From Cohnella cholangitidis (GTDB taxonomy: Bacteria > Bacillota > Bacilli > Paenibacillales > Paenibacillaceae): DNA of 64,000 nt. The stretch covers positions 4,141,501 to 4,205,500 of the forward strand of contig NZ_CP041969.1 in assembly GCF_014107495.1 (NCBI RefSeq), read 5' to 3'. The translations under genes were made by a program, and so were the position numbers. The notes under the pieces were generated by a model. The model saw only the letters and a list, made by a program, of their open reading frames with translations. It made no database searches and had not been told where the DNA came from. Shown here in pieces: positions 33,789-42,856 of the stretch. How positions within the stretch are numbered: the stretch's first letter is position 1; every line of letters begins with the position of its first letter.

Positions 33789-34828
33789 ATGAAGAGCTTC
33801 AAGAGGTTAAAGATCGCGGTTATCTTGCTATCGGCGGTTGCCTTGCTTTTCGGTTCGGTTAATCCCGGGGTTAGCGGCAAAGCGGAGGCGGCATCCAAGA
33901 AGAAAAAGATAACGCTCCTGAACGTCTCTTATGACCCCACACGGGAACTATACGAGGAATTCAATAAGATTTTCGCGACCTATTGGAAGAAGAAGACGGG
34001 CCAAACGGTGGAAATCAAGCAGTCGCACGGCGGATCGGGCAAGCAAGCCCGTTCGGTCGTAGACGGGCTCAAAGCCGACGTCGTCACTTTGGCATTGTCT
34101 CTGGATATTACGGAGATTCAAAACAAGGGCCTGCTGGATGCGCGTTGGGAGGATAAGCTACCTTACCATAGCTCCCCCTACACGTCGACGATCGTATTCG
34201 TCGTTCGCAAAGGAAATCCGAAGAAGATCAAGGATTGGGACGACATCGTCAAATCCGGCGTGCAGGTCATTACTCCTAACCCGAAAACGGGCGGGCGCCC
34301 CGTTGGACGTATTTGGCGGCTTGGGCGTATGCGCTTAAGCATAACAAGAACAGCGAAGCCGCGGCCAAAGATTTCGTAACGAAGCTGTATAAAAACGTAC
34401 CGGTGCTGGATACCGGGGCGAGAGGATCGACGACTACGTTCGCGCAACGCGGGATCGGCGACGTATTGCTTACTTGGGAGAACGAAGCCCACTTGATTCA
34501 GAAGGAGTTCGGATACGATTACGAGATCATAACTCCGTCTTTAAGCATTCTGGCCGAACCGTCGGTCGCCGTAGTAACCAAGAACGCCAATAAGAACGGC
34601 ACGACGGAAGTAGCGAACGAATATTTGCGTTATCTGTATACCAAGGAAGGGCAGAGGCTCGTAGGGAAACATTTCTACCGTCCTAACGATCCTGCGGTTC
34701 TTAAGGAATACGAGAAGCAATTTCCGAAGCTCGAGCTGGTCACGATTCGCGACTTCGGCGGATGGGCCGCCGCTCAGAAGAAGCATTTCGCGGATAAAGG
34801 AATTTTCGACCAGATCTACAATCCTTAA
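33789..34828 (+). pseudogene. Sulfate/thiosulfate-binding protein gene, frameshifted
   Basis: The first part (ATG 33789, eight bp after GGAGG) encodes a signal peptide and ITLLNVSYDPTRELYEEFN, typical of Sbp/CysP sulfate-binding proteins. The frame breaks at about 34292-34296 in GGGCGGGCGCCCC. Adding one G there restores GGAPRWTYLAAWAYALKHN, the conserved family segment, and the remainder continues in the other frame to 34828 (TTFAQRGIGDVLLTWENEA, PNDPAVLKEY). No sulfate permease or ATPase genes adjoin it. It is a recent single-base deletion or a sequencing error in a G/C run. Confidence 0.85.
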
Positions 34829-34831
34829 TTT

Positions 34832-35728
34832 TCAATCTTCATATGCACCGACAGGGCGCTTCGGATGATTCCGAAGCGCTTTGCGGTATTCCGAAGGGGA
34901 TTGGCCGCTCCATTGGCGGAATTTTTTCGAGAAATAGAGCGCGTCTCCGAATCCGACGGATGATGCGACTTGGTCGATAGTTATCGGGGTGGCGAGCAGC
35001 AGTTCCGCCCGCTGCATGCGAATGTTCAACAAATATCGCATGGGCGACAAACCGGTCGATTGCTTGAACAGCTTGCAAAGATGAGTCCGATGGTAGCCTA
35101 GCGTCCCGGCCAAATATCCGATGGAGATCGGCTGGGTGAATTGCAGCGTGAGATATTGGATAGCCTGCTTCACGACAAGGCTGCTGGCCAAAGTCGGCTC
35201 GGGATCGCTATTCTCAAGCTTTCGAAGCGCGACTCCGAATCGCTGGAGCAAGAGGCGGAGCCGTCCTCCGGCTTCCAGATTGGACAGCTCGGGATACGAC
35301 GCGGAGTCGAAGCAGCGGCGAAGCTGTTCATAATCGTTGCGAACGTTAGGGTTAAGGCTATCCGGGACGATCGGCCGCCCGGGCGAGACGCCGATCTTGG
35401 CCATGGCCGCGGCGGCTCCATATCCTACGAACGCTACCCACGCATAACTCCATGGCTCATCTCCATCCGCCTGGTAAGTAAACAATTCCCCTGGAAAGAT
35501 GATGAACGTATCTCCGGCCCCGCACCGGTAGCTCCGTCCGCCGATCGTGAAGTCGCCAAACCCGGATAGTACCGTATGAACGAGATAGTAGTCGTGGGTG
35601 GCCGGACCCGTCTTGTGCAGCCGGAAGGGCACGGCTTCGCCGCTGAAGAGCACGGATAGCTCCTCCTCGATAGGAGAGGGATTAATGCTGACCGTAAAAG
35701 AATGATGCTCGGGAGTCATCCGCGTCAC
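34832..35728 (-). CDS. AraC family transcriptional regulator
   Basis: A 298-residue regulator with an N-terminal cupin-like sensing domain (HDYYLVHTVLSGFGDFTIGGRSYRCGAGDTFIIFPGE) and two C-terminal helix-turn-helix units (PISIGYLAGTLGYHRTHLCKLFKQSTG; ITIDQVASSVGFGDALYFSKKF). It is divergent from the alpha-galactosidase gene at 35874, so it probably activates that gene in response to a galactoside. Its stop is 3 bp from the convergent sulfate-binding pseudogene. Confidence 0.92.
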   Translation of the reverse strand: MTRMTPEHHSFTVSINPSPIEEELSVLFSGEAVPFRLHKTGPATHDYYLVHTVLSGFGDFTIGGRSYRCGAGDTFIIFPGELFTYQADGDEPWSYAWVAFVGYGAAAAMAKIGVSPGRPIVPDSLNPNVRNDYEQLRRCFDSASYPELSNLEAGGRLRLLLQRFGVALRKLENSDPEPTLASSLVVKQAIQYLTLQFTQPISIGYLAGTLGYHRTHLCKLFKQSTGLSPMRYLLNIRMQRAELLLATPITIDQVASSVGFGDALYFSKKFRQWSGQSPSEYRKALRNHPKRPVGAYED

Positions 35729-35873
35729 CTGCCTGTGTCGTCTATTCTCTTACCTACTTTAGCAAATAAACGACAAATGTCCATATTGTTGCGCGAACCA
35801 TCCATACTCTTCCGAATGCGGTTACATTACATTGAAAGTAGCAAAACACTTTATCCATTCGGAGGGTTTAACC

Positions 35874-37181
35874 TTGGCGAAATTGACTTTTATAGGCGCC
35901 GGAAGTACGGTATTCGCGAAAAACGTTCTAGGAGACGTCATGCTGACGCCGGCATTGCAGGACTTCGAAATCGCTTTGTTCGACATTGATCCGGTTCGGT
36001 TAAAAGAATCGGAGAACATGCTCAATAACATCAAAAAGACATCCGGGAGCACCTGCACGATCAAGTCCTTCTCCGATCGCAAGGAAGCTCTTCGCGGAGC
36101 GAAATACGTAGTTAACGCGATTCAAGTCGGCGGATACGATCCATGCACGATTACCGATTTCGAAGTACCTAAGAAATACGGTTTAAGGCAGACGATTGCC
36201 GATACCGTCGGAATCGGCGGCATTTTCCGCAACCTGCGGACGATCCCCGTCATGCTGGATTTCGCGGTCGACATACGCGAGGTGTGCCCGGACGCGCTAT
36301 TCCTGAACTACACGAACCCGATGGCCGTCTTGACGAACGTGATGAACACATACGGCGGCGTGCAAACGGTAGGGTTATGCCACAGCGTGCAAGCGTGCGT
36401 TCCGGAAATGTTCAAGCATCTGGGGCTCGATCAGACGGGAGTCAAAGCGAAAATCGCGGGTATTAATCACATGGCTTGGCTGCTGGAAGTGACGAAGGAC
36501 GGAGTCGACCTATATCCGGAAATCAAGAGACGCGCCGCTGAGAAACAGAAAGAGAAGCACCACGATATGGTACGTTACGAGATGATGCTGAAATTCGGCT
36601 ATTACATTACGGAGTCTTCCGAGCATAACGCAGAGTATCATCCGTATTTCATCAAACGCAACTATCCCGAGCTGATCGAGCGTTTCAATATTCCGCTTGA
36701 CGAATATCCTCGCCGCTGCGTCGAGCAAATCTCCAATTGGGCGAAGATGCGCGACGAGATCGTGAACGATGCCCATTTGAAGCACGCGCGCTCGCATGAA
36801 TACGCTTCGTATATTTTCGAAGCGATCGAGACGGACGTACCGTTCAAGATCGGCGGCAACGTCATGAACACCGGCGGATTGATCGCCAACCTGCCTCGCG
36901 AAGCTTGCGTGGAAGTTCCGTGCCTCGTCGATCGTTCCGGCGTTAACCCGACTTATATCGGCAACCTTCCGCCTCAGCTGGCCGCATTGAACCGAACCAA
37001 TATCAATACGCAATTGCTGACGATCGAAGCGGCGATCACGGGCAAGAGAGAACATATCTACCATGCGGCCATGCTCGATCCGCATACGGCCGCCGAGCTG
37101 TCCATGGACGAGATCGTCGCCATGTGCGACGATCTGATCGAAGCGCACGGGGATTGGCTGCCGAAGTTCTCTGTGGTATAG
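35874..37181 (+). CDS. melA: Alpha-galactosidase, glycoside hydrolase family 4
   Basis: A 435-residue cytoplasmic GH4 enzyme, which uses NAD and a divalent metal to cleave alpha-galactosides such as melibiose. The NAD motif TFIGAGSTVFAKNVLGD is at the N-terminus. The metal-binding Cys lies in GLCHSVQ, and INHMAW supplies the conserved Asn-His. The start is TTG at 35874, eight bp after GGAGGG; reading from 35832 has no ribosome site. It is divergent from an AraC-type regulator. No transporter gene adjoins it. Confidence 0.92.
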   Translation: MAKLTFIGAGSTVFAKNVLGDVMLTPALQDFEIALFDIDPVRLKESENMLNNIKKTSGSTCTIKSFSDRKEALRGAKYVVNAIQVGGYDPCTITDFEVPKKYGLRQTIADTVGIGGIFRNLRTIPVMLDFAVDIREVCPDALFLNYTNPMAVLTNVMNTYGGVQTVGLCHSVQACVPEMFKHLGLDQTGVKAKIAGINHMAWLLEVTKDGVDLYPEIKRRAAEKQKEKHHDMVRYEMMLKFGYYITESSEHNAEYHPYFIKRNYPELIERFNIPLDEYPRRCVEQISNWAKMRDEIVNDAHLKHARSHEYASYIFEAIETDVPFKIGGNVMNTGGLIANLPREACVEVPCLVDRSGVNPTYIGNLPPQLAALNRTNINTQLLTIEAAITGKREHIYHAAMLDPHTAAELSMDEIVAMCDDLIEAHGDWLPKFSVV

Positions 37182-37241
37182 TTACGAAGCAATAACTAAA
37201 GAAGAAAATCTGGACAGCCCGTCTAGCGACCGGCGTCTCAG

Positions 37242-37277
37242 GAGAGGTTCGCGAACTCCCTCTATAAAAAACTAAGG
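37242..37277 (+). ncRNA. PreQ1-I riboswitch aptamer (queF leader)
   Basis: The class I preQ1 consensus is clear: GAGAGGTTC opens stem P1, a short loop and CCCTCT close it, and the A-rich tail TATAAAAAACTAAGG folds back into the P1 loop as the pseudoknot. It lies 149 bp before queF, a target of this riboswitch class. Confidence 0.93.
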
Positions 37278-37303
37278 AAAACGACCACGTCCGTTACCGA
37301 TCG

Positions 37304-37353
37304 GGCTGCAACCGCCGTTGCAGCCTAGGTCGTGCGCGAGGTGCCGTTTTTTT
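37304..37353 (+). terminator. Expression platform of the queF preQ1 riboswitch
   Basis: A perfect hairpin GGCTGCAAC-cgcc-GTTGCAGCC (37304-37325) and then a GC-rich stretch ending in seven T (37347-37353). This fits transcription termination as the OFF output when preQ1 is bound. Confidence 0.65.
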
Positions 37354-37425
37354 CATGTTCTTTAGCGAATTTGGGATTTGTCTCGCCGATCTCTTTCTTC
37401 TCATCCAGGAAGGGGATTATTCGTC

Positions 37426-37917
37426 ATGCGCACGAAAGAAGAAATGCAAGACATCACTTTGCTCGGCAATCAAGGAACCCGGTACGTGTTCGAGTACGAT
37501 CCGCAAGTATTGGAGGCGTTCGACAACAAGCACCCGGGCCGGGATTATTTCGTCAAGTTCAATTGCCCTGAGTTTACCAGCCTATGTCCGATGACCGGGC
37601 AGCCGGATTTCGCGACGCTGTACATCTCGTACGTTCCGGACCGGAAAATGGTGGAGAGCAAGTCGCTTAAACTGTACTTGTTCAGCTTCCGGAACCACGG
37701 GGATTTTCACGAGGATTGCATGAACATCATCATGAACGACCTGATCGCCTTAATGGAACCGCGTTATATCGAGGTGTGGGGGAAATTCACCCCGCGCGGC
37801 GGAATCTCTATCGATCCTTATTGCAACTGGGGACAGCCTGGAACCAAGTACGAGCGGATGGCGGAGCATCGTCTCTTGAATCACGATCTTTACCCGGAGA
37901 AGGTGGATAATCGATGA
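37426..37917 (+). CDS. queF: NADPH-dependent preQ0 reductase
   Basis: A 163-residue type I QueF, which reduces the nitrile 7-cyano-7-deazaguanine (preQ0) to the amine preQ1 in queuosine tRNA synthesis. The catalytic Cys54 and Asp61 sit in FTSLCPMTGQPDF, the same positions within one residue as in B. subtilis QueF, and the NADPH-binding segment ESKSLKLYLFSFRNHG follows. ATG 37426 begins after GAAGGGG; upstream reading crosses the riboswitch platform. The gene is under preQ1 control and overlaps the downstream transporter gene by ATGA. Confidence 0.97.
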   Translation: MRTKEEMQDITLLGNQGTRYVFEYDPQVLEAFDNKHPGRDYFVKFNCPEFTSLCPMTGQPDFATLYISYVPDRKMVESKSLKLYLFSFRNHGDFHEDCMNIIMNDLIALMEPRYIEVWGKFTPRGGISIDPYCNWGQPGTKYERMAEHRLLNHDLYPEKVDNR

Positions 37918-38471
37918 GGGGGCATAAGGGAATGAAGATAGCGACGATCGCGCTTTACTTGCTGGCGATCGTTACCGCCAACGTTGTTACGGCTTCTCTG
38001 GCGCCTATTCAGCTCGGCTATTTGATTATTCCGGCAGGGTCCTTCCTAATCGGAGCTACGTTTATATTCCGGGATCTCGTTCAGAACGCGATCGGACGCA
38101 AATACACGTACGGCATTATAGCGGCAGCCATGTTATTATCAGTGGCTACGTCTTATTACCTTGGCGATACGTTATGGATTGTCGGAGCATCGGCGCTTAC
38201 GTTCCTGTTCTCGGAGACGACGGACACCGAGATTTACACGCGCCTTAAGCTTCCGATGTCGCTAAGGGTGTTGTACAGCGGGGTGGTCGGCGGCGTCGTG
38301 GACAGCATCGTCTTCGTCATCATCGGCTTGTCCCCGCTAGGCGCCGGTTTCTTGCCCTGGGATATGGTCGGCTATGCGATTGCGGGCCAGATCATCGTGA
38401 AAATCGTCATGCAACTGATAGGATCGTTGATCGTTCAACTCGTGCCGTCAACGCGAGCGGCTTCATTCTAA
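37914..38471 (+). CDS. VUT/YhhQ-like queuosine precursor transporter
   Basis: A 185-residue inner-membrane protein with about six helices, of the VUT (DUF165) family that takes up 7-deazaguanine precursors. ANVVTASLAPIQLGYLIIPAGSFLIGATFIFRDLVQNAIG holds the family FRDLVQ motif. It overlaps queF as ATGA and shares its preQ1 riboswitch. A second, more distant member with its own riboswitch is at 49883. Confidence 0.88.
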   Translation: MRGHKGMKIATIALYLLAIVTANVVTASLAPIQLGYLIIPAGSFLIGATFIFRDLVQNAIGRKYTYGIIAAAMLLSVATSYYLGDTLWIVGASALTFLFSETTDTEIYTRLKLPMSLRVLYSGVVGGVVDSIVFVIIGLSPLGAGFLPWDMVGYAIAGQIIVKIVMQLIGSLIVQLVPSTRAASF

Positions 38472-38480
38472 CGTATAAAT

Positions 38481-38518
38481 AAGCGTTGGTACGGGAATAA
38501 CCTCCCGTACCAACGCTT
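38481..38518. terminator. Bidirectional intrinsic terminator
   Basis: A 15-bp perfect stem (AAGCGTTGGTACGGG and complement) with an 8-nt loop and TTTT lies between the convergent transporter and histidine kinase genes. Confidence 0.85.
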
Positions 38519-38531
38519 TTGCATATTGCGA

Positions 38532-40529
38532 TTAACCGGCGGTTGAAGCCGGAGAAGATCGTTCCTGCGGCAACGGCAGCTTGATGGCGAGTTCGCAGCC
38601 GATCGGGACTCCGTCATCGCCCTCCGAGGATCCGATCTCGATCGTGCCTCCAAGAAGATGGATTCGTTCCATCATGCTCGTCAGGCCGAATCCCGGCTTG
38701 GCGAAACCGAAAGGCATGCCGTCGTTCCACAACTTGATGTCCAGCCATTGCCCGTCAGGGCGAACCGTATAACGGAACCAGCTGCATTTCGCATGGCGAA
38801 TTCCGTTCGTTAAGCCTTCTTGCAGAGCGTGATAGATCACTTTCTCGGTCAATTTGCCCAATTCGAACGGAATCTCGATATCGGCTTCGACGGCGACCTC
38901 CATCGTCTCGATCGTTTCGCGAATAAGCTCTCTAAGCGCGGCCTCCAACTTGACGGGAGGAGAATCGGACTTCAGCATGCGCACCGTTTTGCGGATATCT
39001 TCCAATCCTTTGCGCACGAGTCCGCTGACCGTGTCCAGCTTCTCCATCGGCAAGTTGCCTTCCTTGGCGGCGAGCTTCTTGCTTGCCTCCAATTGGACGA
39101 TCGCCGCGGTAAGCGTATGGCCTACGACATCGTGCATGTCGTGGGCGATACGGTTTCTTTCCTCCAGCACGGATACTTCGGCCAACGTCTCCGCTTTTTC
39201 CCGCAAGGTGACCGTTAACGAACGATTCGCTTCCCCCAACTCTTCCGTGCGAATTTCCACTAATTGCTCCAAATTGCGATGGAACTGTTCCAACTCGATA
39301 TTTTTCGCTTTGAGTTCTTTGGCATTCCGTTCCGAGTCTTGGTAGATGTAGCCAACTCTATGAATGACGACTAACACCATGCAGGACATGAAAAGGAGTA
39401 GGCCGTTAGGGAGAAGGTTTGCGATTACGGTTTCAAAGTATGGCCATAATCGGATGTTCGGCATAGCTTGGGCGAACAGGGTGTTTGCGATCATATGCCC
39501 TAATCCGCCAACGACTAATATAGCGTAACCCCGCAGCAACCATCTTCTTTCATACGGCCGTTGCGCGTTATTCGGAAAACGTGCCAGGGCATAGGTGACG
39601 ACTCCTATGGAAGCTATCGCTAGCCACGGAAAACCGTCGTTAAGCATTTTCCAATACCAGGTCGGGTTCCAGATTCCCGCGAACAAAGAAGCGACCGTGT
39701 ATAAAAGCAGGGCGAGCTTCGTGATTCGGATGATGAGCCGTCTGGAAGCGCCTAGCACCTCGCCGTATAATCCCGTAAACGCGTATACGCCAAGCGTCAG
39801 CAATAGATCCTTCCAATAGTACAAGGCTTGAACGTCGGCGAACCATTGCAGAGAGCTGCACAATAGAAGCAACCCGAGTCCGGCGGAAAGCGTGAGCATG
39901 GAGAACCAGAAGTATAACTTTTCCTTTCGTCTGGCGAAGAAAATCAAACCTACGATGCCGACGGTTAAATACAGGACGGAATAGATGTAACGGGAAGTAT
40001 CCCTCTGTATCGTAAGGGTTAAGATGGTGTCCGGATCCGCGGCGAGAATCCAACTGTTCATCACGAAAGGCATGCGGTCCCATTCCATATGCAGCATAAT
40101 TTCCTTCTCTTGCTGCTCCGGGAAGATCGGAATCGGATGACGGGTCATTAAGAAATGGTTCCAGTGAGGGCCGGGCTCCATATTGAAACGATACACGGAT
40201 TGCCCGTCCAAGAAAACTTCGAACTTATTCATTCCGAATAGGAATAAATAGGGTTTCCTCCAGGGCAGTTCGGGTAATGTACGCTTGACCCATAGCGAGC
40301 CTTTATAACCGTTTAGCTTCTTCCATTCCTCTTCGCCGAAAGGTTGCCAGCTATCGCCCTGAACGGGTTGCTGCCCGTAAAACACCTGCCAATTTTTCTG
40401 AAGAAGGTACGGCGCATGATTACGTTCGTCGATAAAATTTTTGTTGATGAAGAGGGACGGCAAAAATAGCCCCAATACGATTACGCATGCAAATAGCCAT
40501 ATTAATAGGGAAGTCGACCTGCGGTTCAT
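38532..40529 (-). CDS. Membrane sensor histidine kinase (HisKA_3/DesK-like)
   Basis: A 665-residue kinase. One N-terminal helix, an extracellular beta-rich domain (~30-170, with a galactose-binding-like LFLFGMNKFEVFLDGQSVYRF) and about seven membrane helices (~180-395) give a 7TMR-DISM-like layout. A coiled coil (~400-450) leads to the HisKA_3 phosphoacceptor in ERNRIAHDMHDVVGHTL and an HATPase_c domain. The start overlaps the response regulator stop by ATGA, so the two are one operon. The signal is unknown. Confidence 0.9.
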   Translation of the reverse strand: MNRRSTSLLIWLFACVIVLGLFLPSLFINKNFIDERNHAPYLLQKNWQVFYGQQPVQGDSWQPFGEEEWKKLNGYKGSLWVKRTLPELPWRKPYLFLFGMNKFEVFLDGQSVYRFNMEPGPHWNHFLMTRHPIPIFPEQQEKEIMLHMEWDRMPFVMNSWILAADPDTILTLTIQRDTSRYIYSVLYLTVGIVGLIFFARRKEKLYFWFSMLTLSAGLGLLLLCSSLQWFADVQALYYWKDLLLTLGVYAFTGLYGEVLGASRRLIIRITKLALLLYTVASLFAGIWNPTWYWKMLNDGFPWLAIASIGVVTYALARFPNNAQRPYERRWLLRGYAILVVGGLGHMIANTLFAQAMPNIRLWPYFETVIANLLPNGLLLFMSCMVLVVIHRVGYIYQDSERNAKELKAKNIELEQFHRNLEQLVEIRTEELGEANRSLTVTLREKAETLAEVSVLEERNRIAHDMHDVVGHTLTAAIVQLEASKKLAAKEGNLPMEKLDTVSGLVRKGLEDIRKTVRMLKSDSPPVKLEAALRELIRETIETMEVAVEADIEIPFELGKLTEKVIYHALQEGLTNGIRHAKCSWFRYTVRPDGQWLDIKLWNDGMPFGFAKPGFGLTSMMERIHLLGGTIEIGSSEGDDGVPIGCELAIKLPLPQERSSPASTAG

Positions 40530-41194
40530 GGGATCATATACTCCTTCAAGCGGCTAATCGCCGCGTTACGGTCGTTCGTACCTATTTTATTATATATGAC
40601 GCTAATATAATTGCGTATCGTTCCTTCGCTCATATAGAGAGAGGAGGCAATTTGTTTGTTCGGTTTGTCTTGCACCATGAGCTGAATGATTTCCCGTTCC
40701 TTTTCGTTGAAGAAGAGGCCATGCTGCTCAAGCGCTTGCTCGTAGAAAGGCCCTTGCTCGGCATGATTCAAATAGGATAACCTTTCGGTCAGCTTGGAGG
40801 CGATGGACGCGGGCAGTATGAGATGGCCTTTTACCGCTTCGCGAATCGTCTGAACGATATGCTCTCCCGCCATGTCCTTCAAGAGGAATCCGTCCGCTCC
40901 GTTAGCCATGGCGTTAATAATCCAGTTATCCTCCAAGAAGGTCGTGAGCATAAGGATCAGGATGCCGGGATATTGTTCTTTGATCCGTTTCATGCTGTCG
41001 ATTCCGTTTAACAGCGGCATTTTGATATCCATGAGAATGAGATCGGGATTGAGGCGTGCGGTCATCTCGATGGCTTCAAGTCCGTTGCATGCCAAGCCGA
41101 CCGTCTGCATGTCGTCTTCCAAATTAATAATCGTCTGCAGGCCTTCCCGCAGCAACGTTTGATCATCGACAACCAATACTCTTATCATGGGCAT
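40526..41194 (-). CDS. NarL/LuxR-type response regulator
   Basis: A 222-residue regulator. The receiver domain has the phosphoacceptor Asp in DLILMDIKMP (about residue 55), and the LuxR-type HTH lies in LFFNEKEREIIQLMVQDKPNKQIASSLYMSEGTIRNYISVIY (~150-195). It is the first gene of the operon and is the partner of the kinase it overlaps by 4 bp. Confidence 0.93.
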   Translation of the reverse strand: MPMIRVLVVDDQTLLREGLQTIINLEDDMQTVGLACNGLEAIEMTARLNPDLILMDIKMPLLNGIDSMKRIKEQYPGILILMLTTFLEDNWIINAMANGADGFLLKDMAGEHIVQTIREAVKGHLILPASIASKLTERLSYLNHAEQGPFYEQALEQHGLFFNEKEREIIQLMVQDKPNKQIASSLYMSEGTIRNYISVIYNKIGTNDRNAAISRLKEYMIP

Positions 41195-41334
41195 CTTCTT
41201 TCCATTAGGATGCTCTCAGATTACCACAGGTGTTAGCGATATGGCTTTAGCCTCAAACCATCTCGTGACTAAAATGACAAAAGTTATGACGCGTGTCATA
41301 TATTCTATATGTCCGGTAAGCATGATTAACCTGA

Positions 41335-41376
41335 AAAAGCCCTCGTTCCCGGCGTTACCCGGGAATGAGGGCTTTT
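41335..41376 (-). terminator. Intrinsic terminator of fnr
   Basis: An 18-bp stem AAAAGCCCTCGTTCCCGG with a near-perfect complement and flanking A/T runs. It lies 12 bp beyond the fnr stop. Confidence 0.85.
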
Positions 41377-41387
41377 CTCTTCCATGT

Positions 41388-42152
41388 TCAAATTCGGCAA
41401 ACCTCGCCAGGGCAACCGGGGCAGCTAGGGCAATGGCAGATTTCTTGCAGCGCTTTAAGCTGCCTAACGATAATTTTGCCGTAACGGAAATCAAGGATTC
41501 CTTCTTCCTTGAATTCGTTGAGCATCCGGTTCACGCTCTCGCGGGTCGCGCCGATGAAATCCGCAAGCTCGGAATGCGTGAGCTTCATATCGATTCGGAT
41601 TCCGTAAGGCTCCATAATCCCGTACGAATTGCATAGACGGATAAGCGTCGAGGCTAACGCCCCTGGTTTGCCGAATAACAGCAAGTCGCGGAATTTGGAC
41701 TGGGTGACCCTTTGGGACAACGACATCCAATTCATGAAGCTTAGCGCGAGGTCGGCGTTGTGCTGCATAAGCGCTTCAAGCGCGTAACGCGAGATGACTC
41801 CGATCTCCGCCGTCTCCACGACTTCCGCCGTATAGCTGTATTGCAGAGCCTTGTTTCCGCCAATATTCTCGCAAATCAGATCCCCGGACTGAAGAATGGT
41901 AAGGATGTATTCTTTGCCGTCCTCTGTAGATTTTCTCAGTTTCACTCTGCCGTCGCGAATATAATAGATGTTTTCCGTATCGTCGCCTTCCCAGAACAGG
42001 AAGCCGCCGGTTGGAATACGCATAGGAACCATTATGCTTTCGAGTTGCTCGAATTGCTTCCGCGTGCAGAAGCCGGCAAAACCTTTGTTTCTCTCCGTCG
42101 TTTGATCCATTTCATCACGCTCGGTAGTCTTGACAGGACAATTAATTCCCAT
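41388..42152 (-). CDS. fnr: Fnr-type oxygen-responsive Crp/Fnr regulator
   Basis: A 254-residue Crp/Fnr protein: cyclic-nucleotide-binding-like beta roll (~30-145), dimer helix, and winged HTH with THSELADFIGATRESVNRMLNEF. The C-terminus CHCPSCPGCPGEVC (Cys 239, 241, 244, 247, 252) fits the Bacillus Fnr type, whose [4Fe-4S] cluster is held by C-terminal cysteines. ATG 42152 is preferred because it has GGGGG nine bp upstream. A perfect Fnr box lies in its upstream region, which suggests autoregulation. It probably governs the NreABC-like genes and doxX nearby. Confidence 0.9.
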   Translation of the reverse strand: MGINCPVKTTERDEMDQTTERNKGFAGFCTRKQFEQLESIMVPMRIPTGGFLFWEGDDTENIYYIRDGRVKLRKSTEDGKEYILTILQSGDLICENIGGNKALQYSYTAEVVETAEIGVISRYALEALMQHNADLALSFMNWMSLSQRVTQSKFRDLLLFGKPGALASTLIRLCNSYGIMEPYGIRIDMKLTHSELADFIGATRESVNRMLNEFKEEGILDFRYGKIIVRQLKALQEICHCPSCPGCPGEVCRI

Positions 42153-42237
42153 TGCCGTCATCCCCCTCGATTTATCTTAATTCCATCTTACCTTGAGCAG
42201 GTAAACATTGTTATCGGGGAAAACGCTGAATCCATCC

Positions 42238-42273
42238 GGGGAATTCCCCTATTTTTCTGTGAGGAAAATCACA
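42238..42273. promoter_or_regulatory. Fnr box and adjacent palindrome between fnr and the GAF gene
   Basis: TGTGA-N6-TCACA (42258-42273) is a perfect Fnr/Crp-type site. Beside it is a perfect 12-bp palindrome GGGGAATTCCCC (42238-42249) that could bind another regulator such as the NreC-like protein. Both lie in the divergent region, so either gene could be the target. Confidence 0.75.
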
Positions 42274-42392
42274 CCTTAGAACAAAGTTAGGTGTTTCCCC
42301 GCGTTTCTTTCAGGGTTTTCCCTGAATTACAAGCTTATCGCTTAGCGATAGAATAGAAGTTGAGAAGGTTTCGCGTACGGGGAGTGAAGGGT

Positions 42393-42833
42393 ATGAAAGC
42401 GGATGAGAAGCGCATAAGGGAAATGCTGAACGGACTGAGGCAAGAGGCAGCCGTCGACTTTTCGGCTCTTGCCGCCATTAATCACAGGGAACGGTACACG
42501 TGCTGGAGATGGGTTTCGGGAAATTTGAACGAGAGATATTCGAACATTCGCGTACGGCACGGACAAGGCATCGAAGGAGAAGTCATTAAGGTGGGCCGCG
42601 GATTGTCGTGGAACAAGAACGAGTCCCAAGTCGCTAGCGAGCATGCCAAATATTCCATCTTACTAACGGAGAAGCTGGAGTCCGCCTTCGCGGTTCCTGT
42701 AATGGCGGGCCAATCGATGAGCGGAATTTTGTTGATCGGCGACCGGAGTCACCGGATTTACGAAGCGGCGGTCAGGGAAAAAGTCGTGCAGGCGGGAATG
42801 AAAATAGCCGGATTATTGGTGGATTTGATATAG
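42393..42833 (+). CDS. NreA-like GAF domain protein
   Basis: A 146-residue single GAF-domain protein (EAAVDFSALAAINHRERYTCWRWVSG; VRHGQGIEGEVIKVGRGL; ESAFAVPVMAGQSMSGILLIGDR). In staphylococci NreA is a GAF nitrate receptor that controls the NreB kinase. Size, fold and position before a response regulator/kinase pair support the same role. ATG 42393 follows GGGGAG. It lies 23 bp before the NreC-like gene and is divergent from fnr. Confidence 0.8.
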   Translation: MKADEKRIREMLNGLRQEAAVDFSALAAINHRERYTCWRWVSGNLNERYSNIRVRHGQGIEGEVIKVGRGLSWNKNESQVASEHAKYSILLTEKLESAFAVPVMAGQSMSGILLIGDRSHRIYEAAVREKVVQAGMKIAGLLVDLI

Positions 42834-42856
42834 TAGTCGTATAAGGAGGCGGGATA

